This document shows positions 1 through 10,306 of a DNA stretch of 64,000 nt, one piece after another; positions within the stretch are counted from its first letter, which is position 1; each line of letters starts with the position of its first letter. The stretch is from Pomphorhynchus laevis. Lineage: Eukaryota; Acanthocephala; Palaeacanthocephala; Echinorhynchida; Pomphorhynchidae. Location: contig WNNJ02000052.1 in assembly GCA_012934845.2 (NCBI GenBank), positions 1-64,000 of the forward strand, in the 5' to 3' direction. Both the position numbers and the translations under genes were made by a program. The notes under the pieces are model-generated. The model was not told the origin of the DNA. It saw only the letters and a program-made list of their open reading frames with translations, and made no database searches.

Positions 1-67
1 CGAAACGTACTCCTGTGAGAAATTCAGTGCCCTCGTAATCAACGGATGCGCATTTGTGCCTTATATA

Positions 68-138
68 TATACTAAATGGTGTTGCTTGATAGACTGGACT
101 TCGATTCACGACTTTCAGTCACCATGTCACTTCTAGAC
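68..138. repeat. 71-bp direct repeat, copy 1
   Basis: This block recurs at 448-518, exactly 380 bp away, with one visible difference near its middle. The segment between the copies has no recognised gene. The spacing would suit a tandem duplication or the terminal repeats of a short element. Confidence 0.8.
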
Positions 139-447
139 GACCACTTCAGCATCGAAATGATGAGTACCCGGCAACACTCATCAGTAGAATGAGGTACACA
201 CTGGTCGTTTCGGTTGCCTGTGTGACATTGTGAATAAAGGCGTTTCCGACACTTTGCTTAATTGTCTGAGACATACGCTCTTAACCAGATCGAATTGCTG
301 TGCGGACCATCCTTAAACACTAGGCAGAGGTTGCTGCTGAATTGTCGCTGCACTCGTTGGATCCTAAATGGATGCGGCAAGTATAATAGTAGTGCACGGA
401 TGTGCTGAGTAAACAACGGTCCAGGATTTCTTTCGAAATACGGCATT

Positions 448-518
448 TATACTAAATGGTGTTGCTTGATAGACTGGACTTCGATTCACAACTTTCAGTC
501 ACCATGTCACTTCTAGAC
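448..518. repeat. 71-bp direct repeat, copy 2
   Basis: Second copy of the 68-138 block. Its right end runs into a perfect hairpin at 484-540, so the last part of the repeat is also present in inverted form. Confidence 0.8.
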
Positions 519-540
519 ATGGTGACTGAAAGTTGTGAAT
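484..540. repeat. perfect 25-bp inverted repeat (hairpin)
   Basis: Arms 484-508 and 516-540 are exact reverse complements around a 7-base loop. A perfect arm in an otherwise decayed region suggests recent origin, by foldback during replication or repair. Confidence 0.9.
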
Positions 541-578
541 ACCGTCGCCTGGGATCCATATTGGATGCTGATTGATAT

Positions 579-638
579 TAGTTTAAAGAAATACCAGGAA
601 TACAGAAAAAAAATTTCTGTATTCCTGGTATTTCTTTA

Positions 639-643
<5 letters not shown>
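579..643. repeat. perfect 30-bp inverted repeat (hairpin)
   Basis: Arms 579-608 and 614-643 match exactly around a 5-base A loop, and the right arm leads directly into a (TA)n tract. Likely a foldback product. Confidence 0.9.

Positions 644-696
<53 letters not shown>
642..696. repeat. (TA)n microsatellite
   Basis: Uninterrupted TA dinucleotide run of about 27 units, starting at the end of the 579-643 hairpin. Confidence 0.95.
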
Positions 697-699
<3 letters not shown>

Positions 700-756
700 A
701 TCGTATGAGATCATGAAGATCGATTGAAATCGGGACTGGTGATCCTTTGATGGATG

Positions 757-758
<2 letters not shown>

Positions 759-821
<63 letters not shown>
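759..821. repeat. (TA)n microsatellite
   Basis: Second TA run of about 31 units, about 60 bp after the first. It abuts the 3' remnant of a Penelope-like element. Confidence 0.95.
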
Positions 822-825
<4 letters not shown>

Positions 826-829
826 TTTA

Positions 830-1100
830 TTAAATATAAACTGGCGAAAAGGTTATGGCAGTTTATTTCAACGTTTCGGCCGAAGCCTTCTTAAGAAAAA
901 TCTAAAACAATCGTAGAGTAAATATGCATTAAGCCAAATAAAATAAAAGAAAAAATAAAAGACATTAGAACCTTAAAAATTCACGTTGTCATTGACACCA
1001 TGCCTCATGTCTAGCATAAGCTGTGCTATCCACAGATTTTCTTTCTTTTTCCTTTCATACTTGCTCTGTATTTTGGTACGACCTTATGCTCTGCTAATTT
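830..1100 (-). mobile_element. Penelope-like element 3' remnant
   Basis: Read on the minus strand, this stretch ends with a segment in which a leucine-lysine-lysine-alanine reading leads into GGCCGAAACGTTGAAATAAA, then AT-rich tail sequence and the (TA)n tract. That phrase is what I recall from the 3' ends of canonical GIY-YIG Penelope-like elements. No reverse transcriptase is left. The call rests on this short signature, so it is moderate. Confidence 0.5.
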
Positions 1101-1370
1101 TCAAGAAAACAATCAGATAAATTATTTATAAATTAAACATAATGATAAATAATTTAAATGATAAAGTAGAATTTAATAATAAATAATAAATAATTATAAA
1201 TTATTGTTATAAGACTTAATTTAATTTATATCAAGTTATAAATAAAAAATTGAAATTTAAATTAAAAGACAATTTTTATGAATTGACTAATAAATAATAG
1301 ACGATGTAATCAGAATACGGATTAAAGGTCATCAGAAGGAACTGCCATAATACCAGGTTTCTTATGATAT
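1100..1370 (-). repeat. PLE-associated terminal repeat
   Basis: On the minus strand this resembles the segments at 24500-24790 and 27360-27625: a GAAAC-containing foldable block, then CAGTTCC, TGATGACC, an ACGTC/ACATCGTC phrase, ATTAGTCAATTCATAAA, and AT-rich sequence. Similar copies lie at 26690, 26880, 36560, 37100 and 56590. Two copies directly follow PLE reverse transcriptase fragments, so the repeat is probably the untranslated end of that PLE family. Confidence 0.6.
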
Positions 1371-1760
1371 CAAATTTGATGAATTTTATTTCTATTTCTT
1401 ATAATGGAGAAGTATAAATTATCAAAATATTATTTAAATATTAAATTATCAATGTATAAATCAACAAAATATTTTTAAAAATAAAAATAGACACTTATGC
1501 GAAAAATACGAATGAATAATTAACAATAAGCTTTGTATTATAAATTAGAATAAGTTTACACTAGATAATCAAATTTCATCGCAGTGATTAAAAACGACGA
1601 AGTCTCCTCTTGAATGAAGTTGCACTAAATCAGTCCATTATATTTGTAGCAAAGAATTCCACAATGGAGCAATGCAATCACGAATGGTCATTAGCTTTTT
1701 ATCAGGGATCGCTTTTTTAAAATAGATTTATTTTACGTGGCACATGCGTTCTGGCGTACG
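1371..1760. other. AT-rich stretch, nothing recognised
   Basis: No ORF, repeat or RNA gene could be supported here. Confidence 0.5.
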
Positions 1761-2313
1761 CTTACATGACCACAACAACAAAATATATGTCATGTTTCGA
1801 GGAGGTGGCTACAAAGGCGGCATTTGAATGCAATAAAGGAGGGAGCGCGGCGGACGTCGAGTTGGAGCTAGTTCTAGGCGAGGGGAGCGGCGACGATAAA
1901 GGATTGGAGACCGTAGTTGTTAGATTAAGTGGGAACGTGGATAAAATGGGAATGATGGGAATGCAACGATAGAGATGTGGGGCGAGTGTCGTCTAAGAAA
2001 GGGATGTCGATGAATGATGGGACGCCGACAGGGATGAGACGAAAAGTTACGAGAAAAAGGCAGATTTGGATGCGAATGTGGATGGTGAGCCAGGAGAGTT
2101 GGGCAAGATATGGCGGGTCTTGTCGCAGACGAAGTGTTTAAGGAGACTATGGGTTTTATGTACAGTGTGTACTGATAATCACGAAGTTGATTGACATGTC
2201 GGAATTCGAACATTGAACGGCATGTATGGCTTGGTGTAGTTAGTGATTGTAACGTAGATAAAGTTATATTAAACCATCGTACACATAGTTGAAGTTAAAC
2301 ACAATGTTACATA
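1761..2313 (-). mobile_element. probable LTR of the Ty3/gypsy fossil
   Basis: On the minus strand, a GGGGAG polypurine stretch just beyond 2313 is followed within a few bases by TGTAACATT, the usual arrangement at the start of a gypsy 3' LTR. The far boundary is not visible; 1761 is a guess set by a change in composition. Old and degraded. Confidence 0.45.
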
Positions 2314-4850
2314 TCAATCTCCCCGACATCGAATTCTTTAAGGTAGGAGGGTGGTCGTCGTATCCAACTTGAATGTCTGAACGATCTCGTGGTCATTAAT
2401 CTCTATGATTGAGTATTAGTTTCGTTATTGTTATTAATGTTTATCGTTTTCTCATACACCGATTGTTCGTTTTCATGATCTTGATTAGTCTCAGCGTCGT
2501 TGCTATGCTAGGCCTGCTCTGTGGTTGTCGGATCTCTTGTCATTCGTGTTTGATCGATGTGAGGTTGTTGGCTTAATTTCGTTAATTCAGCACATGCCTC
2601 GTTGAATGAAGTTTGCGGATATGGCGAAATATGTTTTACCGAAACTAAGCATTCCCTGCCATTTGCACATCTCACATTAGCATCGTACGGGTTACTACTT
2701 ACTAATTGAACAACTTCCGTCGATGAATCGTATTTGTTATGGACGTTATGTTTACGCATGACGACTGGATCAGGGGTGCTAAGCCAATTTGGAATACTTC
2801 GACCAGACGGTGTCTTTCTTTGGAAAGACAGAAATCGATCATGTTGAGTTTCAATTGTCTTTGCGCATAGGAGTGAACGTACATCATGTAAGGCTCGAGG
2901 AATAGATTCCTCATAATGATAAATATCACGATTCCAGATAGAAATTCTTATTTAAAACAAGTTTTTACATAAAATTTTCGAACTAACTGTTACCATCATC
3001 AGACTAAACACAAAATTTGCGATAGCGGCCTTATATAATGACACTTCCCATGTTTCGCTGTAGTTTTATTATGAGACGGCGAAATTCCTGATGTCGTATG
3101 CATGTAGCGAGAATTGTACATTAGCGTACACCTCGTCAGATAAGTAAAAAATAACAAACGAAATTTTATACACAATATACAACAAAAGAAGAAAGGATTA
3201 AAATTACAATAACAATTAATAAATTAAATAAATATAAACAAATATAATTCTTAAATTTAAAACCAAACAAATTATTTATTGTTATTGTAATTTTAATCCT
3301 TCTTTTGTTGTATATTGTGTACATATTTCGTTTTTACTTAACTGACGTGGTGTACTTTAATGTGCAATTCTCGCTACGTACATACGACATCAGGAATTGC
3401 GACGCCTTAATAAAATCGGATCGCATTATGATTCGTGTATTCCTTTCTATGGTGATAGATCTGTCACAGCGGAACATGTTGTCCATGAGAAGACATTAAC
3501 AGATACATTGTGGATCCCAGGTCTGTAACTTATGTCGAAAATGAATGGTGCAAGCTCAATCCACCAACGAATCATTTTTTCATTTTTGATTTCACTTTTA
3601 TGTTTAAAGTCAAAAATGCACGACACGCTTTTCTGATCTGTGATCAAGCAGAAATGACGACCAATCAGAAAATGGTACCACTCTTTCAGCGTTTCAACTA
3701 TAGCAAGCGCTTCCTTTTCCACTGCCGAGTAATTCCTCGCTGCTTCGTGTAAGGTTTCCGACAATTGTGTGATTAAAAAGGTCGGTTTCAACTGTTAACA
3801 GAGAATCTTATTTGACGGTTACGAGAATTGAATCAGAAATTTTACATCGAATTGAACTGAATACATGCGCTTTTGATAATTGGAATACTGTGACGGTTAA
3901 TAGAGGGGACGTGTCATTTCGGAAAAGTTTGGGATCCATCGCGAGTAATGTGCGAATAGTCCACGAAGTCTTTTTAGTTCAGATCTTGAGGTTGGTGGTT
4001 TCATATCAAGCAGGTACAGCGTCTTTTTAGGATCCGGGCTGATTATTCCTTCTGAGATCAGATATCCGAAATAACGAGATATTATATCGTGTTACTGCTC
4101 TCTGAAAGCAGCGCAGATTCTCATCGTGCTCAGCTTGCGTGCGCCCACAAATCATAAAGTAATCAAATTAGCCAAACACCCTCGTGAGTTTTGCTCTCGG
4201 AATTATTCGGTCTATTGTGCGCTGAAAAGCGGCTGGCGCGTTAGTTACTTCGAAAGGTACCCTAACAAATTGGAATAGCTTTCCGTCAGCTTCAAACGCA
4301 GTGTATTGCCTTTATTTTTTCTGAGAGTCAATTGGTGATAAGTTGACTTGAGGTTCTATTTGCTGAAAAAAGAAAATTTAGAGATCCGTTCAACAATACT
4401 ATTGATGCGTGGTAAAGGGTATGCGTTTAGTAATGTGAATTTGTTTATCGTCCTAGAGCAATCTATTACTAATGTGTTCTTTTCTGATTGAATCGACCAT
4501 TACAACCTGAGCGCCCCATCGGTAGATATACTCTTTAATAATTCCATCACGCAACAATCACATGACCTCGGTACGAATGAATCACATGTGTCCTTCGGAA
4601 AAACGACGTAATTTAGTAGCAATGGGTTTGTTTGTATTCCTTCTCTAGCACAGAAAATAGAGATGGTGAATCAACATCAATAGGTTAAAGTGCGTTAATT
4701 GTCAGGCTAGGTTCTTTTCCACCAAATGTCATAGTAATATGTCCATAATTCTAAAGGTACGGGTGCCCAAGGATTACATCAACGCATAAGTTGGAAGAAT
4801 TTGACGTTTTTATTTCTTTCCCGTTAAACGAAATGCCCGCTTCCACACAA
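2314..4850 (-). mobile_element. Ty3/gypsy LTR retrotransposon fossil (pol)
   Basis: Minus strand, in pol order from high to low coordinates: the tail of the protease region (to about 4770), reverse transcriptase (about 4650-4020, with the phrase FQFVRVPFEVTNAPAAF typical of gypsy RT), RNase H (3791-3450, with NYSAVEKEALAIVE and FCLITDQKSV), and the C-terminal tail of integrase (2759-2508, ending in VKHISPYPQ). Most of the integrase is absent and a foldback element sits in its place. The copy is broken in many places and clearly old. No 5' LTR is seen; the element stops abruptly at a LINE near 4850. Confidence 0.8.
3060..3432. mobile_element. foldback / MITE-like element with long inverted arms
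   Basis: Arms at about 3065-3215 and 3280-3432 are near-perfect inverted copies of about 150 bp. They share GACATCAGGAATT, TAGCGAGAATT and AACAAAAGAAG. The unpaired centre is about 65 bp and AT-rich. No ORF. It lies where gypsy integrase would be expected, which suggests insertion into the fossil. Terminal bases and target duplication could not be fixed. Confidence 0.7.
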
Positions 4851-6665
4851 GAGTAATTATAGCGAAAAGCGGCTTGGAAGGGAGGATATAAGTTGGAGGA
4901 AAAATGATATGCATAAACATACTTCAAATAACGACGCTCTAGGAGTTTAGAGAAGGTTGGGAGAGATAGAACGGTCTGAAGATGGTAGTGAGGGGTCGAG
5001 ATATTGCCTTTTGAGGAGAGGAGAGGACGAACAGTGGCGCATTTCCAGTTGGAAGGAAATATGCGGCTACGGATAGACAAGTTCAACAATGTGGTTAGGA
5101 AGGGTGAGATAGATGAGCAGGTATTTTTAAGCAAGTGAGTGGGAATTCGGTAAGTAGGAGATGTTTTATTAGGTAATGACAGAAGAACCGAAGAAACTTA
5201 ATCTGACGAAACGAGAAGAAGGTGGAATAGCTCTGGGAGGGAAGTATTTTAAGAGAAGAGAGGATACAAGGGGCATATGTGTGGAAGAGAAAGTAAATTC
5301 GATAGCTTAGATTGTAGATAAGAATTTCTTCTTATAATTTATCAGGATTATAAATTCTTCTAAATTTATCATGATTTATGTTACAACGGATAGGTGATCG
5401 AGAAAGAAATAGTTTAAGATTTTGCAATGAGATTTAGGGTTGGAAGATAACTCGAATTAATTTCGCCAAAAGAGAGTACGTTTAGTACACATAAGTAAGA
5501 ATGCGATAGGAACTGCGAAGAGAAAGATAGGAAGCACGGAGATTTGAAGTGAGTTTGGAGAACGTTTAAGAAAGTGATTAAACACACGAAAAAAGTGACG
5601 GAGTCGACGCTTAAAAAGACAACAGTAGGAATCGAACCAGAAAGCATGGCGCAAGCGCTAAAAACGTCGGGGTCGAATGGGCAGAACGTGATTAAGGATC
5701 GACGAAAGTTCAGAATCAAACAGAATGCAGAGATCATCGGAATAAAGATAGTTAAGTGGAAGTAAAAATAGTGAAGAATTGATTAAGGCTGAACAGAGAA
5801 TAGAGATATCGAGAAGTTTCCAGGGTCGACTTGGATTAGCTAATGTTGGAGGTGGAGAAGAAGGTATGGGATAGGGACGAGTAAGAGTAAGAGTGACAAG
5901 GACATAATCGGACAAACCAGGATCAGTAATAAACAAGGAGGTATATTCATTAAAGCAGTTATGAATATCAATGATGTTCGAGAGCACCGCCGAGAATATG
6001 AGTGGGACTTGTTGAAAGTAATTGATAGTTAAAATCAGAAAAAGGAGTAGTTAGAGTGATAGAGTCAGAGTCAGCTTGACGATCAAGACCAATCTTAAAG
6101 TAACAGAGAACAAAATAAGGAGTATAATACAATGAATAGTTAGAAAGAAGATCTGCAAGATGGTTAAAGAACATACGTGAGGGGGCAGCTGAGCCTGGAC
6201 GGTATATAATCACAAGTTCAATAGGGAGAAAAGTTAATACTCAGCACGTGATTAATTCGAACGAAGTGTAACGAATGTTAGCGTTAATTTTACGTAGAGA
6301 CGTTGGGTGATGAGTAATGGTAACAATACCGTCATGGTTAGAATCAGTTGATGTGGAAGATATAATTGGAAGAGCTGATTCAACTAGAGAATATCCAGAG
6401 CGACATAAACGCCAAATAGCAAGATCGTCAGAGTCAGTGTCATGATTCGGTGATATTGATGTATATATTGATATAGATGACTTGCCGTTTGTTTCAAGTC
6501 GATGTTTATCAATGCGAACTAAATTGAGCTGGTAATATCAGAAGGGGATCGGTCAGGAAAGATACAACAAGTAGATAAAGTGGTAAGACGTTTAAAACGT
6601 TGGGAGAGTATTGAGGAGGCATGTGAACTATGCCGGAAAACGATTTAAGGTTTGTTCTAGGATAC
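4851..6665 (-). mobile_element. CR1-like LINE family 2, 5' part (endonuclease and RT start)
   Basis: Minus strand. From about 6660 down it has the end of ORF1 (a leucine-rich block also found at 39000), then the endonuclease. The endonuclease shows DSNHDGIVTI, IYRPG and THILGGAL, then the linker PWKLLDI. RT begins near 5100 with SNWKCATVRPL, LPTFSKLLERR and PPFQAAFRYNYS. The reading frame changes several times. The RT stops at 4850 in the middle of its domain, where gypsy protease sequence takes over in the same orientation. Family copies lie at 16250-17720 and 38130-41310. Confidence 0.75.
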
Positions 6666-7240
6666 CTCGATAGACGTTTGACCGTTCTTATCAGTCAATA
6701 TTGGGTACGTTTGATCACAAATGATAAGTTTAACGCCTTTAATCCCTCGTCAATTTTGTTTTGTTTTATCAAATGACGAGGCACTGGATGTCATCGTCAT
6801 ACAATACATTTTTGGAATACTAAAATATGTTCGAGTTAATTTTATTTCAGTTCAAATAAGAGAGTATAAAACACATGATGTTAAAGTTTCCAAGAACATT
6901 CGCGCGTTATCGCGAGATCGAGATTTTTGCGATTCCTCAAAATTCGATAAAAATCACCGCAAATGTTAGCAATGCTCAAGTTCAATTTGCATTATTTATT
7001 GTTGTTGTGCTTTAAATACAAAATGTGTTCTACCAAATGCTTCACGTTACGTACAAGTGAACGTCGTCAGATGTTCAATGGGCATCTAAAAATTATGAGT
7101 TGGATAATATATTTCTTTGTAAACTTTATGGTATTACACGCTGATGTTTTTTAAGATGAATTGCTATCTTTCGAGTTTAGTGATATCCTATTATATATCC
7201 TATATTATATCAATATCATGTAACAATATTATTATTATTC
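6666..7240. other. AT-rich stretch, nothing recognised
   Basis: ORFs of 82 and 63 codons occur on the plus strand (6721-6969 and 6963-7154), but neither shows a known motif or splice context. Probably spacer between two LINE copies. Confidence 0.4.
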
Positions 7241-7348
7241 TTACAAGGCTTAGCCATAAGGCTATTCTGCCTGATCACAGTTAAAAAAATAATAAAACTA
7301 AAAAATAAGAAATGAAGAAAAAGAAGTCAGCAAGAAAAAAAATAAAAA

Positions 7349-10306
7349 TCACTGCAAATATGTCCATGACTCGTTTCTCGTCTTCTTGATGATCCATGTC
7401 TTTAATAATTTTTTGAACAAATGCAGACTCCGGGCGGAAGCGATTTCCTCAGACAGAGAATTCCAAATATTAAGTACCCTGTGCGACAGTCGCCAGCATT
7501 TTGGATACCTACCATGCCTTGTTTTATAGACAGTTTTGCTGTGACCTCTCAAAATCGATGAACGTAATGTGATCGAACCACTCGGATAACCGTCCAACCG
7601 GTGTACAAGTGCATACATTCCTATTAAGTCAAGAAACAAAAATCGTGATGACATCGGTTGAATTCTTAACAAATCTAATCGAGATGCGTAATCCACTCTC
7701 GCATTCGAACATAAACGAGAACCTCGCCTTAGGACTGACTCAATATCTGTCCTTTCTTGTTTGGTGACCGGGAAAGAAGCCTGAATTGCATACTCTAAAT
7801 GCGGACGAACCAACGTGTTAAACAAATTTCTAAAGACATTCGTGGTAATCTTAAGGAATGAGTTCTTTACAATATATAGAGCACGAGTAGCGCCTTTTAT
7901 TGCTCTTTCACTATTAAGTTTAGTTTTTAATGATGCCTGCACGATAATTCCTAAATCACTATGATGTGATACTTCAGTGAGAAGAACATCTCCGATGTGA
8001 TATGTAAAATTACTGGATTTTTTACCCATCCTCATAAGTATACACTTATCAACGTTAAGATGTAATCCAGTAGAGCGGCACCAATCATGAACGCGATCCA
8101 AGTCTGCCTGTAAAGAATTACAGTCATCAATATCTCGTATAGCAGTCCAAATTTTAAGATCATCAGCGAATGCCAAGTGAGAGTTCTCAATACGTAAGAG
8201 TAAATCGTTAAGGAACGTGATGAATAATAGAGGACCTAATGCAGAACCCTGAGGGACACCTGTCGACATACTTCTTTCTGCAGATAAAGACTCACCAACT
8301 CTTACCTTAAACGTACGCAATGAAAGAAAATTTTCAATCCAAGAGCAGATTACACGAGGGACGCCGTAGTGAATTAAGAGTGACACAAGACCTTTATGTG
8401 GAACACGATCAAAGGCTTTCGAAAAATCTAGAAATACGACGTCGAGACAAAGTCTTGAGCTTAATACTTCCATCCAACTCTCTCTCGCGGTAAGCAAGTT
8501 AGATAGACATGAACGGCCTTGTCTGAATCCGTGTTGAGAATAAGTAAGAATGCTGTTTAAGTTTAGATGCTCAAGTAGCCTTTTGGCAATAACTCGTTCT
8601 AGTAATTTAGAGAGAACACTGGTCAAACTGATAGGGCAAAAATCTAAACAAGCAGTTGCTGGCTGTTTTTTAGGGATTGGCACAACAATAGAAGACTTCC
8701 ATATTGCAGGAATCCACGAATTGATCAGGCTAAATGAAAATATATGAGCTAAAACACTACTTACGGCAGGTCCAACCGCATTAATTAGGTAAGGTGAAAT
8801 ATCATCTGGACCAGGAGAGCCAAATCGGTTAAGCCTAGTGATTAGGTGCAATACTTCAGATGCACTGATTGGCTTAACGAGATTCTGAGTAATATTGTGA
8901 ATGGGATACCATTTTAAAGAGTAAATATCCGAAACAATAGTCGACGGAGAATGGAAGCTGTCCGCTAGGCATTCAGCAATTTCAGACTCAGTAGAATAAA
9001 CATATTCACCTGAAGTAATGAATGCTATATTAGAGGTAAGTAGCCTTGAACCTTTCACATATGACCAAAAACGCTTTGGTTGATTCACGATGCAATTTGC
9101 AATACCATCTTCAAATGCTATTCGCTTATGTATTTTTAATTTATTGCAGAGGTTGCGCACGTACCGATACCTATCTAAGTTTTCAGGATGGGTTTGAGTA
9201 GTAGCCCACAGGGCATTGCGCAGTTTCAACACTGCACGAAGTTCATGATCAAACCATTGAGGGCGCGTGGACTTAATGAAAGTTCTCCGTTTCGGAGCGA
9301 ACTTATCTGACAAATTTAAGAAAACGTCATAAAGAATGGTTAGCAGATCTAGAACAGTAGTAGCCCTATAACTACGATACAAAATGTTATAGAAATTAGC
9401 TAAGAGATGTTGGGTATCCACCCGAGTCCAATTTCGTTTTGGATAACCCAATTTTGACCTACAAACGATCTTGGACACTAATTTAACGGAGAGAACACAG
9501 TGATCACTGTTACCAAGAGGAGGATAATACGCAATACTGTCGATATCTCCAGTACATCTTGTAAACACAAGATCTAGAGTAGCACCGTTGACATGAGTTG
9601 GTTGTCTACAATGTTGCACTAAAAGTAGGTCAGCAAGAAATAAATCACGAAATTGTTTTGATACGCCTGAGCAGGGTTGATACCCATTCATATTCCAATC
9701 TACATTCGGAAGGTTGAAGTCACCTAAAAGGACAAATCGTTGGGATGAACAAAAATTAGATAAATAATCCTTAAGCCGATCTGTTATCAAAGTGAAAGAT
9801 GGAGATCTATAAACAACACAAACATTTAAATATAACAATTGATGATTAACAGTAAAAGACAGACACTCATATGACCACTCGGAATCACAAAGATATGATA
9901 TATTTGATGTTGAGAGATCGTGTCGAACGAATGCTACAACTCCTCCACCTCGCATACCAGGAAAGCGATCCGCTCTTATTAACTTATAACCTACAACATT
10001 AAACAGATTATCAGAGATGCCACTATGTAACCAAGATTCTGAAATACATAATATATCATAGTGATTATCAGCAATATGGTCGAGCAAGAAAGGAAATTGA
10101 GATTGTAGACTTCTAACGTGTGAGTAACCAATATGAAGCGGAGTCTCTGATGACGTAAAGGTTTTGCTAGTTTTATCATATACCTCAGAAAAATCAATTA
10201 AATCATCAAAATTTGAATCAGAATAAAACCCATCCTCTAGTTTGGGAGAAGCGGGGTCCAACGTACTGATGGTCGCCACCGAACTACTTGAAAATTTCTT
10301 ATGCAT
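7349..10306 (-). CDS. LINE ORF2: APE endonuclease + reverse transcriptase (CR1-like family 1)
   Basis: 985 codons without interruption. The N-terminal APE-type endonuclease spans about residues 57-280: ISESWL (Glu90), GGGVVAF (120-126), VYRSPS, LLGDFNLPNVDW (Asp196, Asn198), LDLVFT and GNSDHCVL (Asp268, His269). The reverse transcriptase spans about 490-860: GPDDISP, SKLLERVIAKRL, HGFRQGRSC, DVVFLDFSKAFD (Asp627, Asp633), GVPQGSALGPLLF (683-695) and AFADDLKIW (catalytic FADD 713-716). Length and order fit CR1-clade ORF2, which nicks target DNA and reverse transcribes its own RNA. One oddity: motif YSHVRSL (61-67) has His63 where the family usually has a metal-binding Asn (the family 3 copy reads YSNVRSI). 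Start ATG 10306 overlaps the end of ORF1. This is the best-preserved element in the window. Confidence 0.95.
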   Translation of the reverse strand: MHKKFSSSSVATISTLDPASPKLEDGFYSDSNFDDLIDFSEVYDKTSKTFTSSETPLHIGYSHVRSLQSQFPFLLDHIADNHYDILCISESWLHSGISDNLFNVVGYKLIRADRFPGMRGGGVVAFVRHDLSTSNISYLCDSEWSYECLSFTVNHQLLYLNVCVVYRSPSFTLITDRLKDYLSNFCSSQRFVLLGDFNLPNVDWNMNGYQPCSGVSKQFRDLFLADLLLVQHCRQPTHVNGATLDLVFTRCTGDIDSIAYYPPLGNSDHCVLSVKLVSKIVCRSKLGYPKRNWTRVDTQHLLANFYNILYRSYRATTVLDLLTILYDVFLNLSDKFAPKRRTFIKSTRPQWFDHELRAVLKLRNALWATTQTHPENLDRYRYVRNLCNKLKIHKRIAFEDGIANCIVNQPKRFWSYVKGSRLLTSNIAFITSGEYVYSTESEIAECLADSFHSPSTIVSDIYSLKWYPIHNITQNLVKPISASEVLHLITRLNRFGSPGPDDISPYLINAVGPAVSSVLAHIFSFSLINSWIPAIWKSSIVVPIPKKQPATACLDFCPISLTSVLSKLLERVIAKRLLEHLNLNSILTYSQHGFRQGRSCLSNLLTARESWMEVLSSRLCLDVVFLDFSKAFDRVPHKGLVSLLIHYGVPRVICSWIENFLSLRTFKVRVGESLSAERSMSTGVPQGSALGPLLFITFLNDLLLRIENSHLAFADDLKIWTAIRDIDDCNSLQADLDRVHDWCRSTGLHLNVDKCILMRMGKKSSNFTYHIGDVLLTEVSHHSDLGIIVQASLKTKLNSERAIKGATRALYIVKNSFLKITTNVFRNLFNTLVRPHLEYAIQASFPVTKQERTDIESVLRRGSRLCSNARVDYASRLDLLRIQPMSSRFLFLDLIGMYALVHRLDGYPSGSITLRSSILRGHSKTVYKTRHGRYPKCWRLSHRVLNIWNSLSEEIASARSLHLFKKLLKTWIIKKTRNESWTYLQ

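Larger units (their letters stand above)
1..570. other. unassigned segment with short minus-strand ORF
   Basis: Apart from the duplicated block and hairpin, nothing is recognised. A 62-codon minus-strand ORF at 258-446 has no motif I know. It could be debris of the gypsy-type element further right, but nothing ties it to that. Confidence 0.4.

Noticed and set aside
160-215. Possible hammerhead around CTGATGAGTGTTGCC on the minus strand
   Set aside because: A hairpin forms from GATGAGT and ACTCATC, but no GAAA follows stem II and no cleavage triplet or stem I is present.
258-446. 62-codon minus-strand ORF as a gene
   Set aside because: No motif, no splice or element context; composition is compatible with chance.
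1766-1972. 68-codon plus-strand ORF as a gene
   Set aside because: It lies in the probable gypsy LTR, is low in complexity (Gly/Glu/Met-rich) and has no support.
5414-5765. ORFs of 107, 65 and 63 codons on both strands
   Set aside because: They overlap the linker of the family 2 LINE on the minus strand and show no separate motifs.
6721-7154. Two overlapping plus-strand ORFs as host exons
   Set aside because: No convincing acceptor and donor pairs and no recognisable protein text.
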